A DNA stretch of 64,000 bases from Branchipolynoe longqiensis (taxonomy: Eukaryota > Annelida > Polychaeta > Phyllodocida > Polynoidae), in contig CM059194.1 of NCBI GenBank assembly GCA_030323885.1, forward strand, positions 28,058,363 to 28,122,362, read 5' to 3'. Shown here one piece after another: positions 22,999 through 32,400 of the stretch. Below the pieces are notes generated by a model. That model did not search any database and was not told where the DNA came from. It saw only the letters and a program-made list of their open reading frames with translations. Position numbers and translations under genes: made by a program. The first letter of the stretch is position 1; each line of letters opens with the position of its first letter.

Positions 22999-23077
22999 GT
23001 TAGATATGTTGGATCAAATCTAAGTAAGTGTTTTAGTTTTGAAAATATATTTATACCATCGGACCATGCAACTTTAA
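22976..23077. mobile_element. Short TTAA MITE fragment inserted in Gypsy integrase
   Basis: The left border reads TTAG and the right TTAA. The body has CAGTATCTAAGTTAGATATG and ends CATCGGACCATGCAACT, like the right end of the MITE at 3864-4217. The flanking integrase reads ...ATG ATT | AAG AAG TGT..., that is, a TTAA in the original codons, so the target was TTAA. The net gain is 99 bp, which keeps the frame but brings in a TAA. Confidence 0.8.
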
Positions 23078-23610
23078 AGAAGTGTGAGAAAACTGGAGCT
23101 GATTTTCAGTTAGCATTGCTGAATTATCGCAATACTCCGTTGCCTGTCCTGAACGTATCTCCAGCGCAGTTGCTCATGAGCAGAAGGTTGAGAGGCAGAT
23201 TACCTATGGCAAAGGGTATTTTGGTGCCTGAGACGCAGGGTCCTAAGAAAAGGCAGACAGCTCAGCGGCAGGGCAGTCAGAAAGCGTTTCATGACCGGAA
23301 GTGTGGCAAGGCGCACAAGCCCATGAAAGTTGGAGATAAGATAAAGTACAAAAATAATGCTGGGGAATGGAAAAAAGGTGTTATTTTGGGACGGACTGGG
23401 GTGTCCGGGAGAGAATATCAGATTTTAAATGAGTCAGGCAACATGTTATATCGTAACCGAGTGCAAATTATTGGAGCGCCAGTGGAGGGGCGGCCCGAGT
23501 TAGTCGTGCAGACGCAATCTGGGTCAGCGTCAACGCCGAATGTAAACAGTACGGTTAATCTAAGTAGGTCAGGTCGGCTGATAAGGCCGGCGAGCAGGTT
23601 AGATCTATAG
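23077..23610 (+). pseudogene. Gypsy integrase C-terminal part, downstream of the insertion
   Basis: It continues in the same frame as the upstream ORF: KKCEKTG, then LLNYRNTPL (a conserved Gypsy integrase box), a basic region and a C-terminal domain with MKVGDKIKYKNNAGEWKKG and REYQILNESG. It stops at 23608-23610. It is separated from the catalytic core only by the MITE fragment. Confidence 0.82.
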
Positions 23611-23857
23611 TAGGTCAGTGTGCTTCCGACGGTTGCAGGATTAACATGTGCATGTACAGTTAAGTTTATTTCAGCTTTTGTGTTTACTGTTGATACATAT
23701 GGACAATATGAGATATCAGGCATTACGGCCGGATTATGAGGACTTAAGTGCATTGTGCACTCGGACATTTGCAAGTTAAGTGCGCATATATTTGATATTG
23801 TATATTTTGTGTTTCTTCATTGTTATTTTGTAACATTTCATGTTTCAGAAATACTTT

Positions 23858-24068
23858 GAGGGGGGGGATGTGATATATGCGTAATAGACGTCTAGACCTG
23901 TGGGTAATATATGTTAACGATATGCAGAGTTGGGGACAAAGAGATATGCAAATGAGATGATGTCATGGAAAGTTTTGCCGGCGGGTCAAGCGTGCCCTAC
24001 GCCGTGAATAAACCATTCAGTAACCAGAAGTCAAAGTGTTCAGACGTTGTACTTTCACAAGTCCTACA
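23858..24068 (+). repeat. Polypurine tract and 3' LTR of the Gypsy element
   Basis: The polypurine tract GAGGGGGGGGA (about 23859-23868) is followed by a segment starting TGTGATATATGCG (23869) and ending GTCCTACA (24068), so 200 bp with TG...CA ends. AATAAA at about 24007 is the likely polyadenylation signal. No second LTR exists in the window, so the length is judged from the ends alone. Confidence 0.7.
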
Positions 24069-24165
24069 TGGGTTTTTTTGGTAATCACACAGATTAATGA
24101 AATGGAAATATAACTAAACTATGCAATCAGTTAGTTATATCGGTTATTAAAATAAAAAAGTTTTG

Positions 24166-25107
24166 GATTGACTACATCACGGTTCAGACTGCGCATGCGC
24201 TGAAAACGGCCTTGGGAGCAAAGCAAAGGCGTCCGGCCATTGAGTTCACCGATACGCGCATTGAAAAACATCAGTTTTATTCAAAATTAATAGAAATCCA
24301 AAACCCTAACCTTATCAATTTAATATAATCCTTTTGGTAAACATGTTTTCTATATATGTTCCACGCGGTTTGTGCCTAGGTGGTGTGGTTTTATCAATAT
24401 TTTACTTTTTCTCTATGGAGATTACTCACTGCCATTGACAATGCATTGAGTACTCTGGCTATGGCTCTAACACTAGTCTTAGTGCCTAGATCTTTCTAAA
24501 GCCGTGTTTACACGGGGAATTGTGAAACGATCTAGACAAAGCGATTTATATGAGGCGTTTTTGAGGCGCGTTTACACCGACAGAGTTTAAAAAGTGTTTT
24601 GGTGCCGGGAACCAGCAGCCTGTGGTGCACCTGTAGCCGGCGAGCACCTAATTGGGCCCTAACACTGCCGGGAACCAGCTGAATCGCTTCAAATAAACCA
24701 CCTCCCGAGGTGGTATAGATGAAGCGTTTCATATGAAGCGATTCAGCCCTAAAATGCCACAGAGCCGCGTCTACACGGCAAATGTGAGGCGATCTAGGCA
24801 AGGCGTTTTATATGTGGCGTTTTAAATCGCCCGTGTAAACAGGGCTTAAATCTAAATGCACATGGCATAAGATGTGCTGATTATATTGATGTAAATGCAA
24901 TGCTGGATAGAAGATTAAAATCTTAATTTATTATATACATTTTTTTAGTTAGTATTCTATGTTTCAAACAAGATCTGAGATGAGCTGAAACTAGCACATT
25001 TCATAGCTGCACCCAGTGTATTAGCATGTGCCATGTGCTTTTGGGGGGTTGTTTTGCTCTGACGCATCCCACAATGCACCGCGCCGCTGGAACCGTGATG
25101 TAGTCTA
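24166..25107. mobile_element. TIR element with a nested second TIR element
   Basis: The ends are (TA)GACTACATCACGGTTC and GAACCGTGATGTAGTCTA. The right flank is TTAA (25108-25111) and the left flank is degenerate. A second copy lies at 53620-54367. About 24501-24845 is a separate insertion. There is no ORF of note. The TIR-internal GCGCATGCGCTGAAAACGGCC is shared between copies. Confidence 0.72.
24501..24845. mobile_element. TIR element inserted in the element at 24166-25107
   Basis: The termini are GCCGTGTTTACACGGG and CCCGTGTAAACAGGGC, flanked by TAAA and TTAA. The homologous position in the other host copy (about 54108) reads CTAAATCTAAATGC without the insert, so the borders are confirmed by an empty site. 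Inside, GAAGCGATT, GAGGCG and GCGTTT motifs recur in both orientations. Confidence 0.8.
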
Positions 25108-25322
25108 TTAAGCCACCATTTTTTCCACCCCAAGCATGGAGAAGCGTATTCGATTATTCTACCCAAATCTATGATGTCCGCATGCACCAAAAAGTGGCTC
25201 AGGTGACCCGCGTTGATTAATCGATTACGCCCTAAATGAATCAAACCAATGACTTACAACGCGATGCTCATCTCCGATGCCACATGCCAAGGGACTGCAG
25301 GCTGTCCCCTTCTGCTGTATAT

Positions 25323-26167
25323 AACGCTGTGTTCATATGGTCCTGGTGAATATGGTGAACTTCCCACTTACTGCTGGTGAACATGACCATGTAAACTGAA
25401 AGCGTTCATTTGACAATTTGTGGTAAACAATCAACCCGGGAAATTAAATCCGAACCTTGCCCGTTTCAGGCTGGGTGATAATAGAGGCAAACTACAATAC
25501 ATGCGTAAATAACACGTTTGTTTGTTGTTTTACGTCCTAGCAACATCTAAGGTCATATCAGGATGGGTACCGACTTGTGACAGTGCGCACTTATGGCGAC
25601 TTTATAGTGCTGCCCCACTGGAAGACCAGGCCACCAGCACCATGACCTGATATCCCACTCAGTCACATTATCCTGACACTGAGCCAACCAGTCTTGTCCT
25701 ATCCTAATAATGCCGAGTGCCAGGCTAGGAAGCGACAACTATCAATTTTTAAGTCATTGGTTTGACTCGACCAGGGTTCGAACCCACGACCCCACGGTCT
25801 ACCAACATGGGAGACGGATGCTCTAACTCATTCAGCTATTCCCTCTGGTCCCTAAATAACATGTAAACTGCACTTTTTTGTTAGATAACATCCACTACTA
25901 TAATATACACCATGTATGATTTGTTTTAAGACCACACATCATGGACAATGGTTTCATTACAAACATATTTTTGTCAATTTATTATGGAACCTTACCATGC
26001 AACTTTTCTCCATTCGCTGCCATTATTTCACAAGTGGTGAATAACGAGCCGCTTAAAAAATCTCCAGTTCAGAGGTGGTGTTCACCAGTTGTGAAGTCAA
26101 TTGAACGCAATTCACCAGTTGTGAAGTGGGAATCACCATATTCACCAGTTCATATGAACGCAGCATT
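25323..26167. mobile_element. TIR element built of CTGGTGAA motifs, with nested SINE
   Basis: The left end, AACGCTGTGTTCATATGG, and the right end (inverse of AATGCTGCGTTCATATGA) match over about 35 bp. CTGGTGAA/TTCACCAG occurs several times near both ends in both orientations. A family A SINE is inserted at about 25516-25856. The flanks are TAT/AGG, a possible degraded TTAA. No ORF was found. Confidence 0.68.
25516..25856 (-). mobile_element. SINE family A, full length
   Basis: On the minus strand: tRNA-like head (GGGAATAGCTGAATGAGTTAG; B box GGGTTCGAACCC), body (GGATAGGACAAGACTGGTTG; GTGGGGCAGCACTATAAAG) and tail CTAGGACGTAAAACAACAAA. A target duplication AAATAACA is visible on both sides (about 25507 and 25853). 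Confidence 0.88.
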
Positions 26168-26509
26168 AGGCCGCGTGCCTACCACTACCTTCACTACACC
26201 TGTTCACGCAGGCACCTGTACCCGTTCCCCCGCCCCCCTCAACGAGCGCCCACGAGGATTTCTGCATCAAGATTGGTGGCGGTGTCTAGTGGCAATTTGT
26301 TGAACTAATACATTTGTGAAAGATGGAAGAAGTTAGGCAAACATTTTCCTTTTATATAGTGTAACTGACAAATTTCAAACGGATGCGCGCAAAACACATA
26401 CATGTGCATCCTCATATACATTTAGACCGCCAAGGATATGCGTACTGCTCACATACGGTATGCGTAGACACTATGTATATGGCAATAGCCTGAACCGAAA
26501 CCAGTAATT

Positions 26510-26705
26510 ATATGTGGACTCTAAAGTTGTTAGTCTTGTGGGTTCAAACCCCATACAGTCCACTACTTTTTACATTCAACAACAAAAAGATGTTTTCCTT
26601 CTATATGTGTTTCTGATTGAATTATGCAATGTAAGTGTACTAACATGTATATTTAACACCCTAACCACCAGACTACAGAGGCCACATGAGCTGGTTGTCT
26701 CAGTT
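26510..26705. mobile_element. SINE family C fragments
   Basis: About 26518-26640 has GTGGGTTCAAACCCCATACAGTCC (a tRNA B box with acceptor arm) followed by a tail TTTACATTCAACAACAAAA...GATTGAATTATGCAATGTAA. From about 26650 the sequence is the minus-strand A-box part (CTAACCACCAGACTACAGAGGCC reversed). Similar full units lie at 27190-27380. Confidence 0.6.
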
Positions 26706-27100
26706 TAGGCTATTTGTATATACGTCATATATACAAGGTGTATGAATACATCCATGCATGTATATACCTTGTATATATGACATCAACTATACAAGGTGTA
26801 TGTATGCATGCAAGCATGTATATCTTTATATACCTTGTATATATATTTGATGTATATACTAGTGCATATATAAAATTTCTAATGTGCTGTGTAGCCATCA
26901 TACGGCAACCCTAAAGTCACTGCACAGCCACCGCACAATATATACAAGGACGTCATATATACATGCATGGATGTATTCATACACCTTGTATATATATGAT
27001 GTATATACAAATAGCCTGAACTGAGACAACCAGCTCATGTGGCCTCTGTAGTCTAGTGGTTAGGGTGTTACATATACATGTTAGTACACTTACATTGCAT
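26622..27100. repeat. Inverted repeat, arms about 140 bp
   Basis: The left arm (about 26622-26765) and right arm (about 26958-27100) are reverse complements with few differences. Each contains the family C SINE A box and a TATATACAAGGTGTATG stretch. The loop of about 190 bp is AT-rich with further TATATA palindromes. It could extrude as a cruciform. Confidence 0.75.
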
Positions 27101-27189
27101 ATATATATATACATAGATGATACATACAAGGCATACATACATACACACATATACATACACACACACACCTTGTATATATGACGTCCTAT

Positions 27190-27385
27190 ATACAAATAGC
27201 CGGAATTGAGACAACCAGCTACATGTGGCCTCTGTAGTCTAATGGTTAGGGTGTTGAACTTATAATCTGAAGTTGTTTGGTGTTGTGGGTCCAAATCCCA
27301 TACAGCCCAAAACTGTTTTACATTCAACAACAAAACGTTTTCCTTTTATGCGTTTCTGATTGAATTATGCAATGTAATTGTACTG
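27190..27385 (+). mobile_element. SINE family C, near full length
   Basis: tRNA-like head: A box TAGTCTAATGGTTAGGGTG, anticodon-like loop ACTTATAATC and B box GGGTCCAAATCCC with CATACAGCCC. The tail, ACATTCAACAACAAAACG...GATTGAATTATGCAATGTAA, matches the copy at 26560-26632. The loop resembles a tRNA with UAU anticodon. It is too diverged, and its context too repetitive, to be a working tRNA gene. Confidence 0.65.
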
Positions 27386-27629
27386 ACATATATTTTACAT
27401 AAAAGCAAATATAAAATCCTGTTTGAACTACTCTAAAGAAAATTAAAAATACCTCAGTTTTACTCTCCCTTCTCACCACTCACCCAGCCATCTTCACAAC
27501 AGGTTTCACGTGAACAATCTAGGTCACTCTACACCACCAAGTGGAAGAGTTCAGTACTAAGCATGCACCACCCTGTGGCACAAATTAGAACTATTCCGAG
27601 TTTTCCCCGACAACCTGTACCTTTTTCCT

Positions 27630-27750
27630 TTAAAAGTGCATCAGTATCTAGGTTAGATACGTTTGTTTGTTGTTGCTTTATGTCCTAGCAACATCTTAGG
27701 TCATAGAAGAACGGTTAGAAATGTAGAACCAAATCTAGATAATTGGCCAC
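27630..27750. mobile_element. Short TTAA MITE fragment split by a SINE tail
   Basis: TTAA followed by AAGTGCATCAGTATCTAGGTTAGATACG, then a family A SINE tail (about 27658-27707: TTTGTTTGTTGTTGC...CATAG), then the MITE remainder AGAACCAAATCTAGATAATT. The terminal CATCGGACTATGCAGC end is lost. Confidence 0.6.
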
Positions 27751-27978
27751 CCATCCAACCCCTGTGTGACGTCACAGAAGTCATGGGTACTCACTCTAAT
27801 TGTGCTGTGCAGTTCAGTTCTTACCTACTGGGTTCGAGCACAAATAGCCCATTCTAAGCGCAATGTAGTTAGTCTTTCTTGAATATGAATATTTTGTCAC
27901 AACACATCTGATGTTCATGTGAGAAATATACAGTGAGATCATGTCACCAGATCTTTATATAGATAAAATACTTCTAAT

Positions 27979-28282
27979 GTTAAAGCTGCATAGTCCGATG
28001 AAGCATCAACATTTCAAAACCAAAGCAATTGATTTTACATATCTAACTTAGATACTTATTAAGCATTTGTTGCCACATGGCAGGGAATACTGAGGCAATT
28101 TAATAGAACCTGTTACTGCTAAAGCCTAATTTGACATGTTTGCACTTCAAATATCTCAAAACATAACTGTTTAAAATAAACAGGACTTGAGGCTAAAGTA
28201 AGGTCGATTAAAATGATCAGGTTAATCTATTATCTCAGAAAAATTACAGAAACTCAACACCATCGGACTATGCAACTTTAAG
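27979..28282. mobile_element. Full-length TTAA MITE (304 bp)
   Basis: It is bounded by TTAA at both ends with TIRs AAGCTGCATAGTCCGATG and CATCGGACTATGCAACT. The interior matches the copies at 3490-4217, including TATCTAACTTAGATACTTAT and TTAATAGAACCTGTTACTG. It is non-coding. Confidence 0.8.
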
Positions 28283-28339
28283 TGTTGGGCTGGTGTGAGA
28301 AATTCTGATGCATTTGGAAAATATTAATTCCAAATAATG

Positions 28340-28905
28340 TCAATTAGGGCTCAGGGCTTTATAGTGCTGCCCCCATGGGAGATCAGCATGCCCCAGATTT
28401 CAGATTGTCCTGATACTGAGCTAACCAGTCCGTCCTGTCCTAGTAATGTTGATCACCAGGCTAGTTAGTGATAAGTATTCATTTTCTGGTTATTTTGACA
28501 CGGACAGGATTCGAACTTCCTACCTTCAACACAGGTGTCCTGACATCACAGGCACAATAAAATGAGACGAAAACAGTACATTGAAAACCGGACAGGTTGG
28601 CCGAATTGGTAAAATCACGGACTGGCTTGTGTGGGAGGCTGTGGGTTCCAAACCCGGCCAAGTCAAACGAATGATTTACAAAATTGATACTTGCCACTAC
28701 CTAGCTTGGCACTTGGCATTACTAGAATAAGGCAAGGACTGGTTAGCGCAGTATCAAGATAATGTGAATGAGTGGGAAATTAGGCCATGGTGCTAGCGGC
28801 CTGGTCTTCCAGTGGAGCAGCACTATTGAGTCATTATGAGTGCATATTATCACAAGTTGGTACCCGTTCTGATGACCTTGGATTTTTCTAGAACATAATA
28901 TCCAA
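28340..28905. mobile_element. Head-to-head pair of SINE family A copies
   Basis: About 28340-28545 is a partial minus-strand copy (AGTGCTGCCCC..., GGATTCGAAC reversed B box). A linker GGCACAATAAAATGAGACGAAAACAG...ACATTGAAAACC follows. About 28590-28905 is a plus-strand copy (GGTTGGCCGAATTGG; GTGGGTTCCAAACCC; tail GATGACCTTGGATTTTTCTAG). The same linker and arrangement recur at 32463-32905. Confidence 0.75.
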
Positions 28906-28974
28906 CAAAAATTGAAAAATTGTTCAACTCGGGAGGAGTACACTAACCATAGGTGTCGCTGAAGACAGGTACTA

Positions 28975-29151
28975 CAGTAAATCCTCTATAACCGACCACT
29001 TCCACCCATACATCAATCACTTTATGTGGGTCCCAAACGATCGGCCATATACCATTGTAACGATATTTTTTAATTCCTTAAACCGACCACCTCCCTAAAT
29101 GGACCATTTAAAGTCGGTCCCATGGTTGGTCGATTTAGAGAGGTTTTACTG
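28975..29151. mobile_element. pogo/Tigger-like MITE, complete
   Basis: CAGTAAATCCTCTATAACCG at the left and TTTAGAGAGGTTTTACTG at the right, with TA at both sides. 177 bp. Interior GGTCCCAAACGATC and ACCACCTCCCTAAATGGACC are shared with the copies at 5139 and 37490. Confidence 0.82.
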
Positions 29152-29174
29152 TACTGTAGTTTCCATTTTAAAAA

Positions 29175-29505
29175 CAAAAATACACCAACAAAAATTGTTT
29201 TATTTAACGATGCCTCTAAAGCAGATTGATTTTTATCATCAGCTATTGGACGTCAAAACATTTCATCATTCTGACATATTTCTTTGGAGGAAACCAACTG
29301 CCACCACATAGGCTTCTCTTTACGATAAGCAGCAAGGGGGTCTTTTATATGCATTTTCCCACAGATAGGACAGACTTTGATGAACCAGTTGTGGACCACG
29401 GGTTGAAACAGAAAATAGCCCAAACTGCAAATGTGTGCACTGAGCAGGATCGATCGGATGACCCACACCATCACAGGTGGAGCTATGTCCCGCACCAAAA
29501 CAAAA
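29175..29505 (-). mobile_element. SINE family B
   Basis: On the minus strand: tRNA-like head (GGGACATAGCTC...CCTGTGATGG), then TGCACACATTTGCAG..., a middle with CAACTGGTTCATCAAAG and CTGTGGGAAAATGCATATAAA, then GGTTTCCTCCAAAG and a tail ending CGTTAAATAAAAC. A second copy is at 47895-48225. This layout is widespread in mollusc genomes, by my recollection. Confidence 0.8.
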
Positions 29506-29509
29506 TTAC

Positions 29510-32232
29510 ATGGTGGTTTAGATGACTCAAAGGAATGCGCAACAAACTGTTTGGGTTCTTTTTGTTTATTGAGACCACTGGCATAATGAACAAGAACTTT
29601 GGCGAGAACAAATATTTTGTTATCAGAAATGAAAAGTGCTTGTGTACTATGAAAAGTGCTTGTGTACTGTGTGGTTGACAATGATGAATTTAGTTTTCCA
29701 GTCCATTTTTCAATATGTATCACGGGCGCAGTGGTGACTAGTACATCCATTATAGATCTTGTACCGGGCGGGTGAGGGATTGGGGTAGAAGAGAGGGTTC
29801 ACAGTGGGGGGGGGGGGGGGTGGAGGAGGAGTGGACTAACAATTTCTCCACACAATGGCGATTTCATCTAACAATTTCTCCACACAATGGCTATTTCATG
29901 TCAGTTAAAATCCAACATTCAGGGATTGTGAACTCGTTAGCCGATCACAACACTGAATGCCTCAGTAGAAGGGTGTCAACGAGAACAATCAATCATAAAG
30001 ATCGCTTCGCAATACGAGTTAAATAAAGCATTAGCTCCGCATGTCATAAATGTATATGTTCTTTCAGTTCGTAATGCACAACACATTACTATTAAAACAC
30101 ACGCAAGTTTATACTCTGTAGTACATGAATTACTTCAAGTAGATCAAGTAGCAGCGCCTTCTCCTGTTTGTGTCATAAGTCGTGAATGTGCATTTCTGAT
30201 TGTCGATGAGTGTGAGCTCCTAACAGTTTTCAGGCAAATAAAAGTTGTTTAAATGGGTGCTATTGCTTCCCACTATTTGTGTTTTGTTGTTGTTTTTAAC
30301 AACAAACAGAGTCTGCTATCCCAACACACCGCACGGTGCTTCTGTTGCCTCGCTACCTCGCTCTTCACGGCTGGGATATATTTATGTCTTGACACCGCTG
30401 CTTTTCCAGAGTCCAACACAGTCCGTACTGGGAACATGGTAAAACGCCGCCTGGTGGTGTTGGGAATGTGGTAAGCAGCTCCCAGCCTCGTCAATGCCGT
30501 CTCCGTGGTTCATTCATTCATCTAAGCCAGTGGTTTTTTTTTTATGGGGTGGGGGGGGGGGGTTGCTGGGATTTTTTTCTACTAACAGTAGTGAATGGAG
30601 AGAGGGGGAGAGAGTGGGGGGGGGGGTGGTTGGGAACCCCAACAACCGTGCTCTCCTCCCCACTCCCGACGTCGGTTTGTAGGTGGCGCTGGAGTAGGTT
30701 GATTAAAACGCTGTAAAAAACGTAGGTGAATGAGAACACGTCCAGAGGTGTGATGTCCAGTGCTGTGACGTCATTGCGCGAAGACTGTGTGTGTAGCCGA
30801 CGTAGACATTACTAGCTGCATGGCAAGCAGGAGAGTGGTTTCATAACTAGAAGCAAAGAACCTAACCACAACATATCAGGCCCCCCCCCCTCCCCAACCC
30901 CGCCTTTCTTTTGTCAGTCTTCCCCCAAACTCTACAGTGCCAAAGAATTGATCAGTTTAAATAATTGAGAGGGTTTGACATCCTCAATACATGTTCAAAC
31001 GCAATGTACTTACCTGCATCTACGCCCACACCCTCAACAACACAGCTGTAATTCCTTTTTTTTCTATCTCTCTTTTTTTTTTAAATACATGATTAGCAAA
31101 TTTGAATAGTTTTTGGGGGGTTTTCTCTTGAAAGAAAAGAACAAGAAAAAAATTGCCAATAAAAAACAGGGAAGTATTCTAGCCACAAACGGTTCTTGCG
31201 TGCTTTTTGTGATTAATTTGTGACTTTTGATAAAGAAAACTAACTAGACTACAGTACATGAAAGAAAATTAAGAAATTTCAACAACGACAACAAGTGTTT
31301 AAAATCAACACTCCCGCAAACATACTTCATGTCAAATGGTATCTCTCTCTTCTAATGAGGGGGGGGGGGGGGAAGCGAATAAAAATTCTAAGAATTATCT
31401 GAGCAACCTGTCTCAAGCCGGTAGATGGTGCCACTGCTTTCACCAAACCGCCACCAACGAGGGAGGAAGGGGGGGGGTGCCCCCTGAGACCGGCGCCGCC
31501 TGGCGGCATCTGTAGAACTATCACACCGTGTATGATGCAATCCGCAATCCAATCTGGCGCTCATCCGACTTGCAGTGTGTTGCTCATCTGCTAATATGGG
31601 CCTAGCGCTCTGCCAGGTCTTCAGCGCCTTCGCTGAACTCGGCTTCGGCTTCGACTATGCCGTCCCCGAGTGTCGCGGTTCTTGTCTAGCCCTCGGTCTC
31701 CAGGCCTGTTGCGGTCCGGAGACTGGAAATAATCAATTGCATAGTGCTAACGTGTGTCGCTCTATGGTCGCAGGATTTGATTTTACATGTGCGTAGGCAT
31801 ACATAATAGTCTTCGCAGGTGGACGGAGTGATTTCAAATGGACTTCAACCAAAGGCTGAGGCCCATTTGAAATGACTACGCCTACCAGTAATGACTATTA
31901 CTGATGGTACAAATAAAATCAGGTTTTTTTATATTCGCTATGGAACTGACAAGGCCAAACAAACTGACTTCTTTCTGAGGTATCGACATCGTCCTGCTCA
32001 ATCCTTTTCACAGTAGCAATTTTTTTTTTAAGAAAGTGAAATAAAAACAAAATCCTGCCATTTGTTAAAATTTAACATACCAGCAACAGCTAAGCTCAAT
32101 TTGGACAAATTTCTCTGACTCAATAGAAAAAATATAATAAAATATCACCACCCTAAACCATGAACCAAACATAAATACATACAAACAAAATAATTAAGCA
32201 CCTGCCAACCCGCCCCAAATTCCAAATTAGCG
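29510..32232. other. Intergenic region downstream of Acinus
   Basis: No gene recognised. G or C homopolymers lie at about 29807-29821, 30549-30561, 30617-30628, 30881-30890 and 31360-31372. An imperfect inverted repeat with GATTTCAAATGG and CCATTTGAAATGA arms lies at about 31805-31905. The 3' UTR of Acinus should extend into the right part (below 32233), but I could not fix a polyadenylation site. Confidence 0.4.
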
Positions 32233-32400
32233 CTAAGAAACAGCCCATACTCGTCTCTGAGGCCCGTCACGGTGGCGTATGCGCTCTTCGCGATCTTTCT
32301 CACGTTGTCTGCGCATGTCCTCGTCCTTTTTCAGCAGCTCCTTCCGACGCCGCTCCCGTTCCTCTTCCTGAGCTTTTATCCTCTGGGCCCGTTGTGCAGC
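32233..32400 (-). CDS. ACIN1: Acinus exon 17 (C-terminal coil and stop)
   Basis: 168 bp including TAG, residues 865-919. [20 protein letters not shown] and later [13 protein letters not shown] form a highly charged helix that follows the RSB motif in vertebrates too. Acceptor ATAATCCAG. Confidence 0.93.
   Translation of the reverse strand, partial: AAQRAQRIKAQEEERERRRKELLKKDEDMRRQREKDREERIRHRDGPQRRVWAVS

Larger units (their letters stand above)
19680..24068 (+). mobile_element. Gypsy (Metaviridae-type) LTR retrotransposon, 5'-truncated
   Basis: It contains the gag C-terminal half, protease, RT, RNase H, integrase, a polypurine tract and a 3' LTR. The 5' LTR and the start of gag are missing. 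The first recognisable gag residues begin right after the DIRS-like recombinase stop. Gag has an in-frame TAA at about 19837-19839. The integrase is interrupted at about 22978 by a TTAA MITE fragment. It is therefore a dead copy. No env-like ORF is present. Confidence 0.88.

Noticed and set aside
27228..27300. Possible functional tRNA gene
   Set aside because: A and B boxes and a TATAAT loop are present, but the arms pair poorly and a SINE tail follows; several copies with the same tail exist.
31575..31796. 73-codon Cys-rich open frame that could be a small secreted peptide
   Set aside because: No signal peptide, no splice or expression support, and it lies in repeat-bearing intergenic DNA.
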